NCBI GenBank assembly: GCA_029204225.1
Contig: CM055103.1
Coordinates: forward strand, 57,916,529-57,980,528
From: Diphasiastrum complanatum
Lineage: Eukaryota; Streptophyta; Lycopodiopsida; Lycopodiales; Lycopodiaceae
Length of the DNA: 64,000 nt
Direction: 5' to 3'
Shown here: positions 22,585 to 33,990 of the stretch, in pieces
Layout: every line of letters begins with the position of its first letter
Position numbering within the stretch: the stretch's first letter is position 1
Translations under genes and position numbers: made by a program
Notes under the pieces: model-generated
Seen by the model: the letters and a program-made list of their open reading frames with translations, nothing else
The model's database searches: none
Told to the model about the DNA's origin: nothing

Positions 22585-25230
22585 ATGGTAGACAAACTCG
22601 ATGTACCATTTATGAAAATTCAAGATGAAGGTCGTACTGATGGCCAAAGAATTATGAAAAATAATCGCTGAAATTGAAATATTTTCCAGTGTCGATGAGC
22701 AAGCCATTTCCAAGTGGAAGCTCAAGGATGGCAAGGCTTTTGCCTTCATAACCCTTAACATCTCCGACACATAGATTGGCCACATCAGACATGCCCAATC
22801 TTCGAAAGAAGCTTGGGATATATTGAGTACACTTTATGAAGTGAGAGATGTCACTTTGAAGCTGCATCTGAGAAGAAAGTTCTTCTCACTCAGAATGTCA
22901 AAAGATGATTCTGTTCAGAATCACATTAATCAATTCAAGATTCTGTTGGAGCAAATGGCATCAATAGGTTTAGTTATTGAAGATTCAGACATTGTCATGA
23001 CCTTATTGTCTAGCTTGTTGTCTTCCTATGAAAACTGAATGATGATGATTTTCAATCACTCATATATAACTTTTTCTAGAGTCATAATTACAATACTACA
23101 AGAGGAAACTCGAAGGAATGGAGCTCCTCATCCTCCATCAACTACCCGCAAGCTCTGCTCTCCAAGAAGAATTTCAAGAAGCAATAGAAAAAGAAAGTTG
23201 TCAGACAATTCGACAACATTCAACCAGATTCAGCAACCTACTCAGAACAAGAAAATGATGTTCTATAAATACTGCAAAAGGATAAACCACAAAATCTAGG
23301 ACTGCCAAATCTTGAAGTTCAACAACAACAAGAAAAAATAGCTAGATCAGCAAGCCAATGCAACTATTAGCACGAAGCAGAATGTTGAAGATGACGATGA
23401 ACAAGAAGCCTTCATAGTGAATCATCACCATGTTGAGCAAGTTAATAAATGGTTCCTTGATTATGGAGCAATGCAACACATGAAGATCCATCAAGAATGG
23501 TTTATTGACTATTCGGCCTACAACACCAAGAAGTTCATTCACCTTGGAGACAATAGCTCACACACAATCAAATGTGAAGATATTGTCTGACTGAATTTTC
23601 AGTACGGACTGTCAAAGTTGATACCAAATGTATTATATGTCCCAAATCTAACGACATATCTATTGGAGGTCAGTCGAATTACGGATTTAGGACATAAGGT
23701 AGAGTTTGAGACAGATTCCTACAGGATTCTTGATAAATGTAAGAGGATTCTTGCACTTGGAAAGAGACCAGGATTTCTCTATAAGCCAACTCATTGTTAC
23801 TCTACGACTGATTGTGGTTTAGGCATTTTTGTATCTATGAATAAAGAATTGATTTGGCATTTTAGACTTGGCCACCTTAATCATATATTGATTGCTAATA
23901 TGTCTAAGCATTCTTCAATTCTTGATTTTGACTATCGAACTGTCGACCCACCTGTCTGCCAAAGTTGTATCATAGGAAAGTAGACAAGAAGGCCATTTAA
24001 GTCAAATCAAGCATATACATCTAAAGATTTGCTAGACATAGTACATATTGATATATGTGGTCCGATGCAGGCACCATCATTACTTGGTGCAATTTTTTTT
24101 ATTACATTTATTGATAATTATTCTAAAATAATTGTTGTATATTTTATGAAGCACAAATATAAAGCTTTCTAGTTCTTCAAAAAAAACAAAGAGCATGCAA
24201 AGTTGTAGACAAGCAAAAGAATCAAAGCTTTCAGAAGCGACAATGGCAGTGAATACCTCTCAAATACATTCAAGGACTACTATTAGACAACTGGTATCGA
24301 GCAACAATTTACTACTTCCTATTATCCACAGTCAAACGGACTGGTCGAAAGGAAGAACAAGACCTTAGTCGATTCTACCAAATGCATGATCGCTCATGCT
24401 TCCGTTGCCCAAATCGTTCTAGCAACACATTGTATCGACATCAGCCTATGTTCCGAATCGATGTATAACTAAAAGCCTACATAACAGAAAGACCCCTCAT
24501 GAAGTTTGGACTGGACCAAACCTTCATTAAAGCATTCGAGAGTTTTCAGATGCACTGCCTATTCTCATGTTCCAAAGGATACAAGAAAGAAATCAGATGG
24601 GCATTTTTTCAAAACTATTTTTGTTGGCTATTGTTTTTCTAATGGAATGTATCGATTGTACAATATTGAAACTTATAAAGTTTTTACTAGTAGGGATGTG
24701 ACTTATTTTCAAGATCAATGTATTGATCTGAAGGGCAAGGACTAGATGCAATCTATAAATTCTGCCCCGACAACTGATACATATCAAAATACTATTTTGA
24801 TTCCTTCAAGTAGTCAGCCTGTACAGTCAGATTCATAGGACGATCAATAAGTTGCAACTCAGGAGCAGCCGACACAACCAACACAAAGTGAAATTTCACA
24901 GCCAAAAGTTCCAACCAGAAGATCAACAAGAATTCAAACTCAGCCTGTTCGATACATGATGAGTTTTCTCACTACTACTCTATTGAGGAGAGAGCAGAGT
25001 TGAAGAAGCAATGTCACAAGCTGATTCAGATCTCTGAAAAAGAAGCTATGGACAAGGAGTACAACTCACTGCTGAAGAACAACACTTGAACTGTCACCAA
25101 ATTGCCTACAAACATAAAGGTTATCGACTACAAATGGATCTTTAAGATCAAATATAAAACATATGGCATCATCGATAGAAGAAAAGCTCGACTCGTGGCA
25201 AGGGGGTTTGCTATTACAACAATTTAAAAA
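22585..25230 (+). pseudogene. Ty1/copia gag-protease-integrase body, decayed
   Basis: Gag begins at 22585 (MVDKLDVPFMKIQDEGRTDG) and shifts frame near 22660. It continues with TLNISDT, SSKEAWDILSTLYEV and LKLHLRRKFFSLRM to 23038. A zinc knuckle near 23265-23310 has lost a Cys and gained a stop. Protease-region blocks follow (WFLDYGAMQHM; LIPNVLYVPNLTTYLLEVS), then the pre-integrase LIWHFRLGHLN with CQSC and the integrase (HIDICGPMQ, AFRSDNGSEYLS, QSNGLVERKNKTL, IFVGYCFSNGMYRLYN). The start of the reverse transcriptase (KLPTNIKVIDYKWIFKIKY, then KARLVARGF) ends near 25220. Many stops make this a pseudogene. At least seven standard blocks occur in the right order. Confidence 0.88.
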
Positions 25231-26299
25231 AGAGACTAGAAAACCTTACAACCTTGATATCAATGTTAGAATTAGTGTGGAACAAAGGCAGTTGATTGAA
25301 TAAATCTAGTTGCCTTTAGGATCTTGTAACTCAAAATACAGTTGAATAAATTTACAGGATCATTGGCAGACATCCATTAAAGCCATGCTTACAATTCATA
25401 TGAGGTGTCTACGACAATTGTGAAATCATAACTCTGTTGTTAATTCTTGCAAAAAGTAGTGAAAGAAGAATTATAGTTCATGCATTAAAGGAAATAACAT
25501 ATGATACTTCATCAATAACAATAGCATTCATGATATTATAACATGCAAAGATCATTCTGATAGTTATAGATTAGAACTAGTCACTTTGTTGATAGAAGAT
25601 AATTACAAAATGACAAAGCGTAGGTGTTGCAAATGAGAGTGCACTCAAGAGGGCATCACTCTTCTTTCTTTCTATCACTCTGTCTCTTACTGTCGCTCAT
25701 GCGAAGAACTTCCTATCGGAGTTTGTATGTCTATTCTTTATTTGATTACTCTTCTATCACTTTGCCATTTTTTCACTATATTTGCTCCTATTCTAATATT
25801 TATATATAGATTCGCCAGAGGATGAATTATGTATCATAACAATCTTAACTAATATGTAATTAGGTGGCGATCAATACCATAATCCGTTGCTAACTAAATC
25901 ACCATCACCGCTATGGTGAACTGCTGAAACGTGGTCGTGAAGCTTAAATAATATTTTGACCTTGACTAAGATATGTGTTGGATCAAATCAAAGATCAACT
26001 CGAATTGACTTGAATATGTATGCCATGTATCAAGTTGATGGTCAATTCGAATATCAAGTCGAATTGACAATTGACTTGAATATTGTCGTGTCGCGGGTTG
26101 ATTCGAACATTGTCAAGTAGAGTTCGAGTGTTGTGACTCTATTTTAACTTTTAGTTAAAAAATGTAGGCTTGTAGACTGTCTCGAATAATAAAGTGTTTT
26201 TGTAGACTTTCCAGCTTTGACTATCTTTCATAGACTTGTTAGAGGTAGAGTAAGATAAATCTTTGAGGATTCGATTGTTGATGTGAGATCAAACACCAA
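25231..26299. other. No recognisable gene
   Basis: About 1.1 kb between two copia pieces. No domain is recognised. 26000-26110 is locally repetitive around the word TTGACTTGAAT and its variants. Confidence 0.4.
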
Positions 26300-26890
26300 A
26301 AAACCAATTATCTTGATCGGCTACATAGGACCAGATTTGACATGACAGTTTTTGAACTTGTCCATTATTTTTTTGGGATCCAAATCTTGAGAGACAAACC
26401 CAAGAAGACTATCTATCTTAATCAAGAACAATATTTGCATAATGTAATTGAGAAGTACTCAATTTTTTACTTTGAGCCCATTGATTCATAATGGGTCCTA
26501 GCCTAAAACTAACCAAGGAACAACGTCCTCATACCATTGCTGATATCGAAGAAATGAAGGTAAGGTCATATGATTCATTGATTGGCTACTTGGTGTATGC
26601 CATGGTGTGCACCAAACTAGATCTTGCCTACAATATGAGCACTCTAAGTTAGTATATGTCCAACCCAATAAACTCCATTGGAAGACTTTGAAATAGGTCT
26701 TAAAGTACATTCAAGCCACAAGGCAAGACGTAACTATAATGGTTAGACACTACACTAATCTAGAGAGTTGGCTCAAAAAATATCAACATCAAGTTATCGC
26801 TTCATCTTGTCCCGTGAACCAATATCTTGAAACAAAAGATCATCACTCTCTCTTCCACCAAAGCGACTTATATGCACCTATATGCACCGA
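26300..26890 (+). pseudogene. Copia reverse-transcriptase tail and RNase H
   Basis: The plus strand carries FFGIQILRDKPKKTIYLNQE and QYLHNVIEKY, then after breaks YDSLIGYLVYAMVCTKLDLA, MSNPINS and VLKYIQAT. It ends with RNase H KQKIITLSSTKATYMHLYAP. These are the usual C-terminal copia pol blocks. The preceding copia body stops near the start of its reverse transcriptase, so about 1 kb of pol is missing between the two. They may be one deleted element or two insertions. Confidence 0.8.
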
Positions 26891-26910
26891 AATGCACTTT
26901 CAAGAGAGGG

Positions 26911-26913
<3 letters not shown>

Positions 26914-26965
<52 letters not shown>
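26914..26965. repeat. (GA)n microsatellite, ~52 bp
   Basis: Pure GA dinucleotide run directly after the copia RNase H remnant. Confidence 0.95.
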
Positions 26966-26968
<3 letters not shown>

Positions 26969-26982
26969 TGTATGATGTTTTG

Positions 26983-27500
26983 GAGAAAAATGGGATTCAT
27001 GCCTCTTCGTTGGGCCATGTGTGCCCTAAAACCTTAGTGACCTACAACAGGCGATTTTTTGTATGTTGTTGTGGAGAAAAATAAATTCATGCCTTTTCAT
27101 TGCGCCACGTGTGTCCTAGAATCTTAGTGACATGCAATTGACGATTCTTTGAGATGAAAACTTAATAGAACGGTCTACATTAATGTGCGAAAATATGTGA
27201 GAATAATGTCACCAGACCTAGAGAAAAAGGAAGTTTTCTCTTTTTTGATTGGGCCACATGTGCCCTAAATTGTCTTGAACCTTAGGTAGAGAGAAAGATA
27301 TATGTGTGGTGAGAGAGAGAGAGGCAAGATTGATTGAGAGAAAGGGTGGTTTCTCAAAAATTTTAGGGTTTCTTAGGGTTTTAGAGGTGGGATGAGATAA
27401 GGTGAGTTGAGAGAGAATGTTTTTTAGATAGAGACAAATGTCATCACAGTTATAAGTAAAATGCGTTTTAATGATTTTCATTGGGCCACGTATGCCCTAA
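26983..27500 (+). repeat. Four dispersed copies of a G-box-like repeat upstream of the reductase gene
   Basis: A core resembling TTGGGCCACGTGTGCCCTAA occurs at about 27010, 27099, 27248 and 27480, each time with small changes. The first two lie in an ~89-bp tandem unit that begins GGAGAAAAA and also shares ATTCATGCCT and CTTAGTGAC. The core contains CACGTG-like and GGGC..GCCC palindromic parts. The copies lie 1.3-1.8 kb upstream of the reductase start codon. A regulatory role is only a possibility. Confidence 0.6.
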
Positions 27501-28515
<1,015 letters not shown>

Positions 28516-28798
28516 GCTCATCTTCCAAACTTTGATTCAGGCATTTCGTGGATCTTAAGTTGATCCTTTTATGAATTGCTAGCAGTAGAGTTACGGTCAC
28601 CAAAAGATATTAGGGTTATTGTTGCACATTTAGACTCTAGAGGGATATATCTTAGGAATTGAAGAGTTTGATTTGATGGAAATCAATCCTTTGGAATGGG
28701 CAAGAAGTTTTTGAAAATTTATGGATGTCACATATATTGCAGATTGGAGGCTAGGCAGTGAAGTTTGAGAATGTAAGTGAAAACTTAAAGAAAGAGCT

Positions 28799-28930
28799 AT
28801 GATGATGCGATGCAAGTCATCAGGGAACCACTTATGGGTTCAGTTGCGTTTTTTTTGCAACAAATCGTCTTATCCCCTACATATTTGCATTGTTGGAAGT
28901 GGTCCAGCAGGGTTTTACACTGCTGATAAG
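28799..28930 (+). CDS. MFDR: Mitochondrial ferredoxin-NADP+ (adrenodoxin-type) reductase, exon 1
   Basis: First of five exons recognised for a flavoenzyme that passes electrons from NADPH through FAD to mitochondrial ferredoxin, serving Fe-S cluster assembly and, in plants, biotin synthesis in the matrix. The exon encodes 44 residues. Residues 1-27 are basic with no acidic residue, consistent with a short mitochondrial targeting peptide. ICIVGSGPAGFYTADK follows, holding the FAD-binding GxGxxG (Gly33, 35, 38). An in-frame TGA at 28778 lies upstream, and the start is a run of three ATGs. Donor: AAG|GTCTAT. Intron 1 is 610 bp and phase 0. Neighbouring exons continue the family sequence without gap. 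The family length is roughly 480-500 residues; 174 are in this window. Confidence 0.93.
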
Positions 28931-29540
28931 GTCTATATCTCTCTCTCTCTTCCTCCTCCTCATTTATTATGTTTGTTCGATATCCGCCTGTCTCTCTCCA
29001 TTATATACGCTATAGACCAGACATATTCCAATTGATTACTAGTGCTAATGTAAAGTTAATGGTCAAATAATGATTTGTAAGAACTGCAGAAATGTGAAAC
29101 AACTAGTTTTTCAATCAAGGAGAAGTTGAAACCATTAACAGTTAGACCATTTTCCACATATTAGCCACGTATTTTTCGCATAAGTAAGTTGATTGTTGAA
29201 TGGAAGCAGATTAAACGCAGAGGTGTCTTGAAAATTTACACGACTCATTTGGAGCCAGATAATAGATAATGTCATGATAAACATGTGATTGTTGAGGCTT
29301 TTTGGTTTAACAATCTCCCATGTTTGTAATACTCAAAAGGTTTGAACATGTTTCACTAAAATTCAAGAATAAAGGAGAGTTTTCATGATAGAAGTATGGT
29401 TATGGTTAGGTCATGCATTTATTCATCCATCTTTTGATGTTTACTTAACATTTGCTTAAACTACCTTGAAGTTCATTGCTATGTTTAGCGTGCATGCTTT
29501 TTCAAATCAGGTGAAAATTTGCATTTGTTTGCTCATGTAG

Positions 29541-29645
29541 TTGATGAAACGTTTTGGACAAGCGAAGGTCAACATGTTAGAACGACTACCAACACCCTTC
29601 GGATTAGTTCGTTCTGGCGTTGCTCCAGATCATCCAGAGACCAAG
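29541..29645 (+). CDS. MFDR: Mitochondrial ferredoxin-NADP+ reductase, exon 2
   Basis: 35 codons, bounded by acceptor CATGTAG| and donor AAG|GTAACA. It encodes [15 protein letters not shown] followed by [20 protein letters not shown], one of the strongest signatures of the adrenodoxin reductase family (FAD/NADP domain packing). The spacing from ADK of exon 1 to this block equals that in plant homologues, so no residues are missing at the join. Phase 0 on both sides. Intron 2 is 446 bp. Confidence 0.95.
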
Positions 29646-30091
29646 GTAACAGACGTGGTGATGTTAGTCAGTGATGCAAATTGTTGATCTTGTGTGTGTG
29701 CCCAGTGTTGGAGGGTTGATTTAGAGCTCAGTCGCTCAATCAATTTTTGTGTGTATAGTACTACTAATTCTCTATCTCAACATTCCATGCACTCAATAAT
29801 ATGCTATGCCTTGGTGAGGAATTTTTTTGATGTTATCAATTGAGTTCAAATGGTTAATTATCATTGTGATTGAAATGACCAATGATGCGTGGAGTCTTTG
29901 TCGCAAATGCATATTGAATCTTTATTGGGTAAATTGACCATGTTTGTGGGTATCAAACTTCAAGAACCCAAATATTTAATCAAACTTATGGGTTTGTAGT
30001 TTTGAATTGTCAAATAATGATAGAGTATAAAAAATGATATAACAATACTAATTTATAGTGAATGTTATTCTTGATTGGACAAGAAGAGCAG

Positions 30092-30205
30092 GTGGTTGTG
30101 AATCAATTCTCTAGGGTGGCAGCTAGTGATCGGTTTTCTCTCATTGGAAACGTCTCCTTAGGAAAGGATGTATCTGTGGAGGACTTGCGTAAACTTTATC
30201 ATGTG
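30092..30205 (+). CDS. MFDR: Mitochondrial ferredoxin-NADP+ reductase, exon 3
   Basis: 38 codons, bounded by acceptor GAGCAG| and donor GTG|GTATGC. It encodes VVVNQFSRVAASDRFSLIGN, VSLGKDVSVEDLRKLYHV, corresponding to the family block after HPETK (NQFSRVA and F.GNV.LG.D). The next residues of the family (VV.AYGAESD) are not found until 49055, so intron 3 is 18,849 bp. It contains a LINE, a nested gypsy element, a hAT remnant and further gypsy pieces. Confidence 0.95.
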
Positions 30206-30840
30206 GTATGCGTCTTGACACTAAATTATTTTTTCTTACACTGGCTAGTTGCTTTTATTTCTCCAAACTCAAAAGGTACTGATGGCAGCCAAAAATAACA
30301 GCAAACAGGGCTCCCAATAGCAGCTTACCTCTTTTGGAAACCTCTTAAGATCATACACAAAAGCTTGAAGACAATACACTTAGACATTGTAAAAGTAGTA
30401 TGAATAGGGTCAATAAGAACTAGGTATTTTGCCCCAAATATATATTCTATGTACTCTTCTTTGTAAGCAGCATAATATAGCGTGCTGGCTATGGGATTTG
30501 CTCTTCCTCTTAACCCTTGTGAATGCGAATGCATTTTATGCTACAATGTGCTTGCAATCATAGATGCACTGCGATTTAGAATCGCGGTCCGAATCGCGAT
30601 TCGGAAAAATTCCAAAATCGTTTAGAATCATTCTTTTTTTTTGGATTTTTTTTTTTGGGCAATATGGGTATCAAATGAAAGCTCTGATTAAGAGCACTAT
30701 TACTGTGTAGTTTGTCGACTGTTTCGGGTGCAAGATGGTTCAGTTTAGGCGCATTAACTCCCAAGTTTACGCTATAGCTCCTTTTAATATAAAAATTAAA
30801 CAAAAAAAAGAGAATGGCCCAATGTGTTCATAATAGGATT

Positions 30841-30867
30841 CTCCCTCTCTCTCTCTCTCTCTCTCGC

Positions 30868-30926
<59 letters not shown>
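30841..30926. repeat. (CT)n microsatellite at the LINE 5' side
   Basis: A CT dinucleotide run with a few C or T interruptions, immediately upstream of the proline-rich start of the LINE sequence. A similar CT run lies at the LINE 3' end (41221-41286). Confidence 0.95.
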
Positions 30927-31461
30927 AGCGATGGCTGCTCCTCCAGCTCCTCCAACGATGGCTGCTGCTCTGTCCTAGGCCCTGCCTTGCCCTGGTCCGC
31001 CCTCTCTCAACACCATGGCCCCTCCTCCTCGCTGCCCTGCTTGTAGGTCCTCAAGGTCCCCTGCCACCTCCTCACTCACCCCCCTCGCTTACCATTCACC
31101 TCCCCCCCTCGCTGCCCCTTCCCCTTCCCCCCTCGCTGCTCCATTCCCCCCCCCCCCCCCCCGTTGACCTCCCCGATCTCCCCCTCACTGATCCCTCTCC
31201 TATAGCTGCCACCCCCTCACCCACCCCCCTTGCTGACTCCTCGCCCCCTCTTGCTGCCACTCCAACCCCCCCTCTCGCTGCCCCCTCACCTCACCCCCTC
31301 GCTGATCCCTCACCCTCCCTCGCTGATCCCTCACCTCCTCTCACAGTCATTCCAGCCCCCCCCCCCTCGCTGCCACTTCACCTCACCCCCTCGATGACCC
31401 ATCTCCCTCTCCTGCTACAACTCCCACCCCCCTCTCTGATGGCTGCTCTCTCTCCCCCTCG

Positions 31462-32376
31462 ATGCTGTCCACCGATATGATTGTGCTACCTGCCACGCAG
31501 GCAGCACGGCATGCTGACATGTCACCTTACCCACTTCCACCATTTTCTGTCCATTATGCTCCTATCCCTGATTCGGCTCCTCTTCCGTCTTTTGACCCTA
31601 TTCTTCCCACACCGACCATTGCTCACTCTTCCTCCTTCCCGGCACCACAGTCTACAGCCAATATTCCGTATATGCCTTCTAAATCAACTGAACTTTTGTC
31701 ATCTTGGTAGATTGATCAATTCAAGGCAAATTTCCAGTTTTTGCGGCATGAAATTTCACAGCTGAAAGGAACGGTTATTTCTTTGATCAACGAGAAGAAG
31801 TTATTGCAGTCCAAGGTTGCCTCACTCGAACAATCCATCGGGCTCAAAGGCCGCAGCTTCGGAATCCACCACCAACATGCTACGGGAGCTAGAAACCGAG
31901 ATTGAGAAGCAACACGAAGAGGCCCTTTCCTGGGCATTAGTTTTGAAAAAGGGCACCAAACCCAGCGCTCCCATCTCCTCGGTTATCTTAGCCACCATCT
32001 TGGAAGAGAAATCTCGAGACAAAAAGCCCACAATATTAGAGTTCGTGGAATTCTGGATACACAGGATGCATTGGCTGAAGCCAAACGCTTTCTCAACATC
32101 ACTCTCGGGCACAGGATAGAGGGGTTGGACACCGCATGGAGGACCACTAGAGATGCAACCACACATTATTCGTTTCACCTCCCTTGAGAGTCGCCAAGAT
32201 GCTTTGCGGTGCAGAGCTAAGCTATGTGGTACCACTTTCTATATGGACGACGACCTCACATATATCCAGGTAGAGGAGAGGCGTAAGGCCTTTCAGGCAG
32301 CCCGTGAGTCTGGCAGACGAGTCATTTACCGAGATGGACGAGTGCGTTTTCTTGATAGCGCACCTAGCAGCTCCCA
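31462..32376 (+). pseudogene. LINE ORF1 (coiled coil plus RNA-binding C-terminal domain), broken
   Basis: About 31700-31830 encodes a likely coiled coil (FLRHEISQLKGTVISLINEK and what follows). After frame breaks, about 32053-32150 encodes TQDALAEAKRFLN, RIEGLDTAWRTTRDA, and 32153-32376 encodes IIRFTSLESRQDALRCRAKL, YMDDDLTYIQVEERRKAFQA and VIYRDGRVRFLD. The order coiled coil, RRM-like fold, then the basic DDDLT..Q..RRK block is that of L1-type ORF1 nucleic-acid chaperones. The frame ends at a stop just beyond the gypsy insertion point. At least two frameshifts make it non-functional. Confidence 0.7.
32372..32376 (+). other. Target-site duplication, left copy (TCCCA)
   Basis: The five bases TCCCA just before the 5' LTR recur at 38690-38694 just after the 3' LTR. 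This is the 5-bp duplication expected of a Ty3/gypsy integration. Confidence 0.9.
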
Positions 32377-32734
32377 TGTTACGAGCTCGTAACCAGTGCC
32401 GAACCCTAGAGAACACAGATAGGTCAGATACCACAGTCAGGGTCGTGTCCAGCGTACATGACCAACAGGGCAAGACAGTGTGAGTAGTGTGCCCCAGCAC
32501 GGTCCATAGCCATGGCGGGCCTAACACAGCCTAGGGACCCTGTCAGCAGGATAGGGCCCACAGTTGGGTCCCGACGTGCAGTCGGCCACGTCAGTGCCAC
32601 GTGGCCGACACTTGGCAGTTGCATGCTACCAGTCCTCACACTGGGCTAGGAGGGGCTTACTCTATATCAGGGAGTAGGCAAGGTTGGGTGGATCAGTTAG
32701 TGTTTGCCCTACTGTGGTGTTAGGATCTATTACA
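32377..32734 (+). mobile_element. 5' LTR of a Ty3/gypsy chromovirus (358 bp)
   Basis: Begins TGTTACGAGC, ends ATCTATTACA, and matches the LTR at 38332-38689 at every position I compared, with equal length. It starts with the 16-bp perfect palindrome GTTACGAGCTCGTAAC. It also holds an 11-bp inverted repeat (32581-32591/32599-32609) carrying CACGTGGC and GCCGAC cores, and a TATA-like TCTATATC near 32665. Confidence 0.95.
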
Positions 32735-32748
32735 CTGGTATCAGAGCC
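32735..32748 (+). other. Primer binding site of the gypsy element
   Basis: CTGGTATCAGAGCC directly follows the 5' LTR. TGGTATCAGAGCC is the classic site for initiator methionine tRNA priming. Confidence 0.92.
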
Positions 32749-33537
32749 ATCTCCATCCTAGGGAGTTCAGGACAGTAGTAGAGAAAGCTATCAGAAGATA
32801 GGAAGTGTTTCTCAGATTCTCAGAGAGGAATAGAGGAGGAGGATCGCTGTAGGAGCAGCCTTCAAACTTCTGATTTCCACTGAGAAATCACAGTAGCAAG
32901 GAGTCAGATTCCAAGTGTAGGTAACTCGCTGAAAAAACAGCTGTTTCTCACTGAGTTCAGAGGATTCTCTATAGTTTTCCCAGCGAAATTAGAGTAGGAA
33001 GAAGCCAGCACCTCCATCGCTGTACAGTCAGAGACCTACATCCGATTTCCAGGGAAAAAGTTACTGGTTCTCAGCGAGTTGGAAGCCAAAAAAGAGGAGC
33101 AGGGCCAGTGCTGCCAGTGCTTCTGAAAATCTGGTTTTTCAACAAGTTTTTGGGCCCCAACGTCAGAGATTTGGAGCAAGAGGATTCCTACCAGATCAGC
33201 GAGTAGGAGACTTCTGAAATTTCAGAACTCAGAAGGGTTTTTGGACTTCAGATTTGCCTTTTTGTGGACAAGTTGGATTGCAATCAGACCAGCGAGCTGC
33301 TATCCTCAAAAAACCGGGAAATTTAGTACCGTTTTGAAGCCTCAAACTGGCATTTTTCGGAACAGCAGTTCTGAAATCTTGGGGAAAAGAGCTGAAAGGG
33401 TTCCTCTTCATTCTTTCTTTGGAAGTACAGTCCTCAGAAACAGCTAAGTCATCTTTCCTTTCCCTTGTACAGTTGTAAATTAGTCTTTTAGACTTTTTTC
33501 CTTCAGAAGTTAAGGTAGCTCTCTTTCAGTTTCGAAG

Positions 33538-33990
33538 ATGACCACTCCTCAGGGACCTGATCAACCCCAGGAGAGAGGCTTCGACGAACTTGAAACAGAA
33601 GCCTTGGCTTACAGAAAAGGGAAGGAACCCATGGAAGTAGAAGAACAGGAACAGTTCGCCGAAGAACTCGACGAACTGGTTACCAAGGAGCAGTTCCTCC
33701 AATTGGTAACAGAAGTGGATGAACTGAAGCTGGCATTAGCCAATTTCAAGTCCAGTGTGGACGACTCGTTCGCTGAACTCAAAAACTTGATTTTGAGCTC
33801 CGCGAAAGGAAGCCTTCCCTCCACTTCTCAGTTATCCCCTTCTCCACTTCCATCAGTTTCGGGTGAGACTTTACGGTCTCACCCCAGTGTTTTTAAAGAT
33901 TTAAAGCCTCCTACTTTTAATGGGGAAGAGAAGGATAGAAATGCAGATATTCTACAAACCTTCCTCAGCAAAGAACATTCATGCTCTTAA
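33538..33990 (+). CDS. Ty3/gypsy gag, N-terminal part
   Basis: A 150-residue frame starting [20 protein letters not shown] after an ~800-bp leader. It contains an acidic region, a likely coiled coil ([20 protein letters not shown]) and the start of the retrotransposon gag domain ([20 protein letters not shown]). It runs out of frame inside the capsid domain; gag sequence continues in the +1 frame from about 33960. The break is within capsid rather than at a gag/pol border, so a mutation is more likely than programmed frameshifting. Confidence 0.85.
   Translation: MTTPQGPDQPQERGFDELETEALAYRKGKEPMEVEEQEQFAEELDELVTKEQFLQLVTEVDELKLALANFKSSVDDSFAELKNLILSSAKGSLPSTSQLSPSPLPSVSGETLRSHPSVFKDLKPPTFNGEEKDRNADILQTFLSKEHSCS

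Noticed and set aside
32222-32639. Minus-strand frames repeated at 38297-38594 and 52764-53088
   Set aside because: They lie within the gypsy LTR and recur only because the LTR is repeated.
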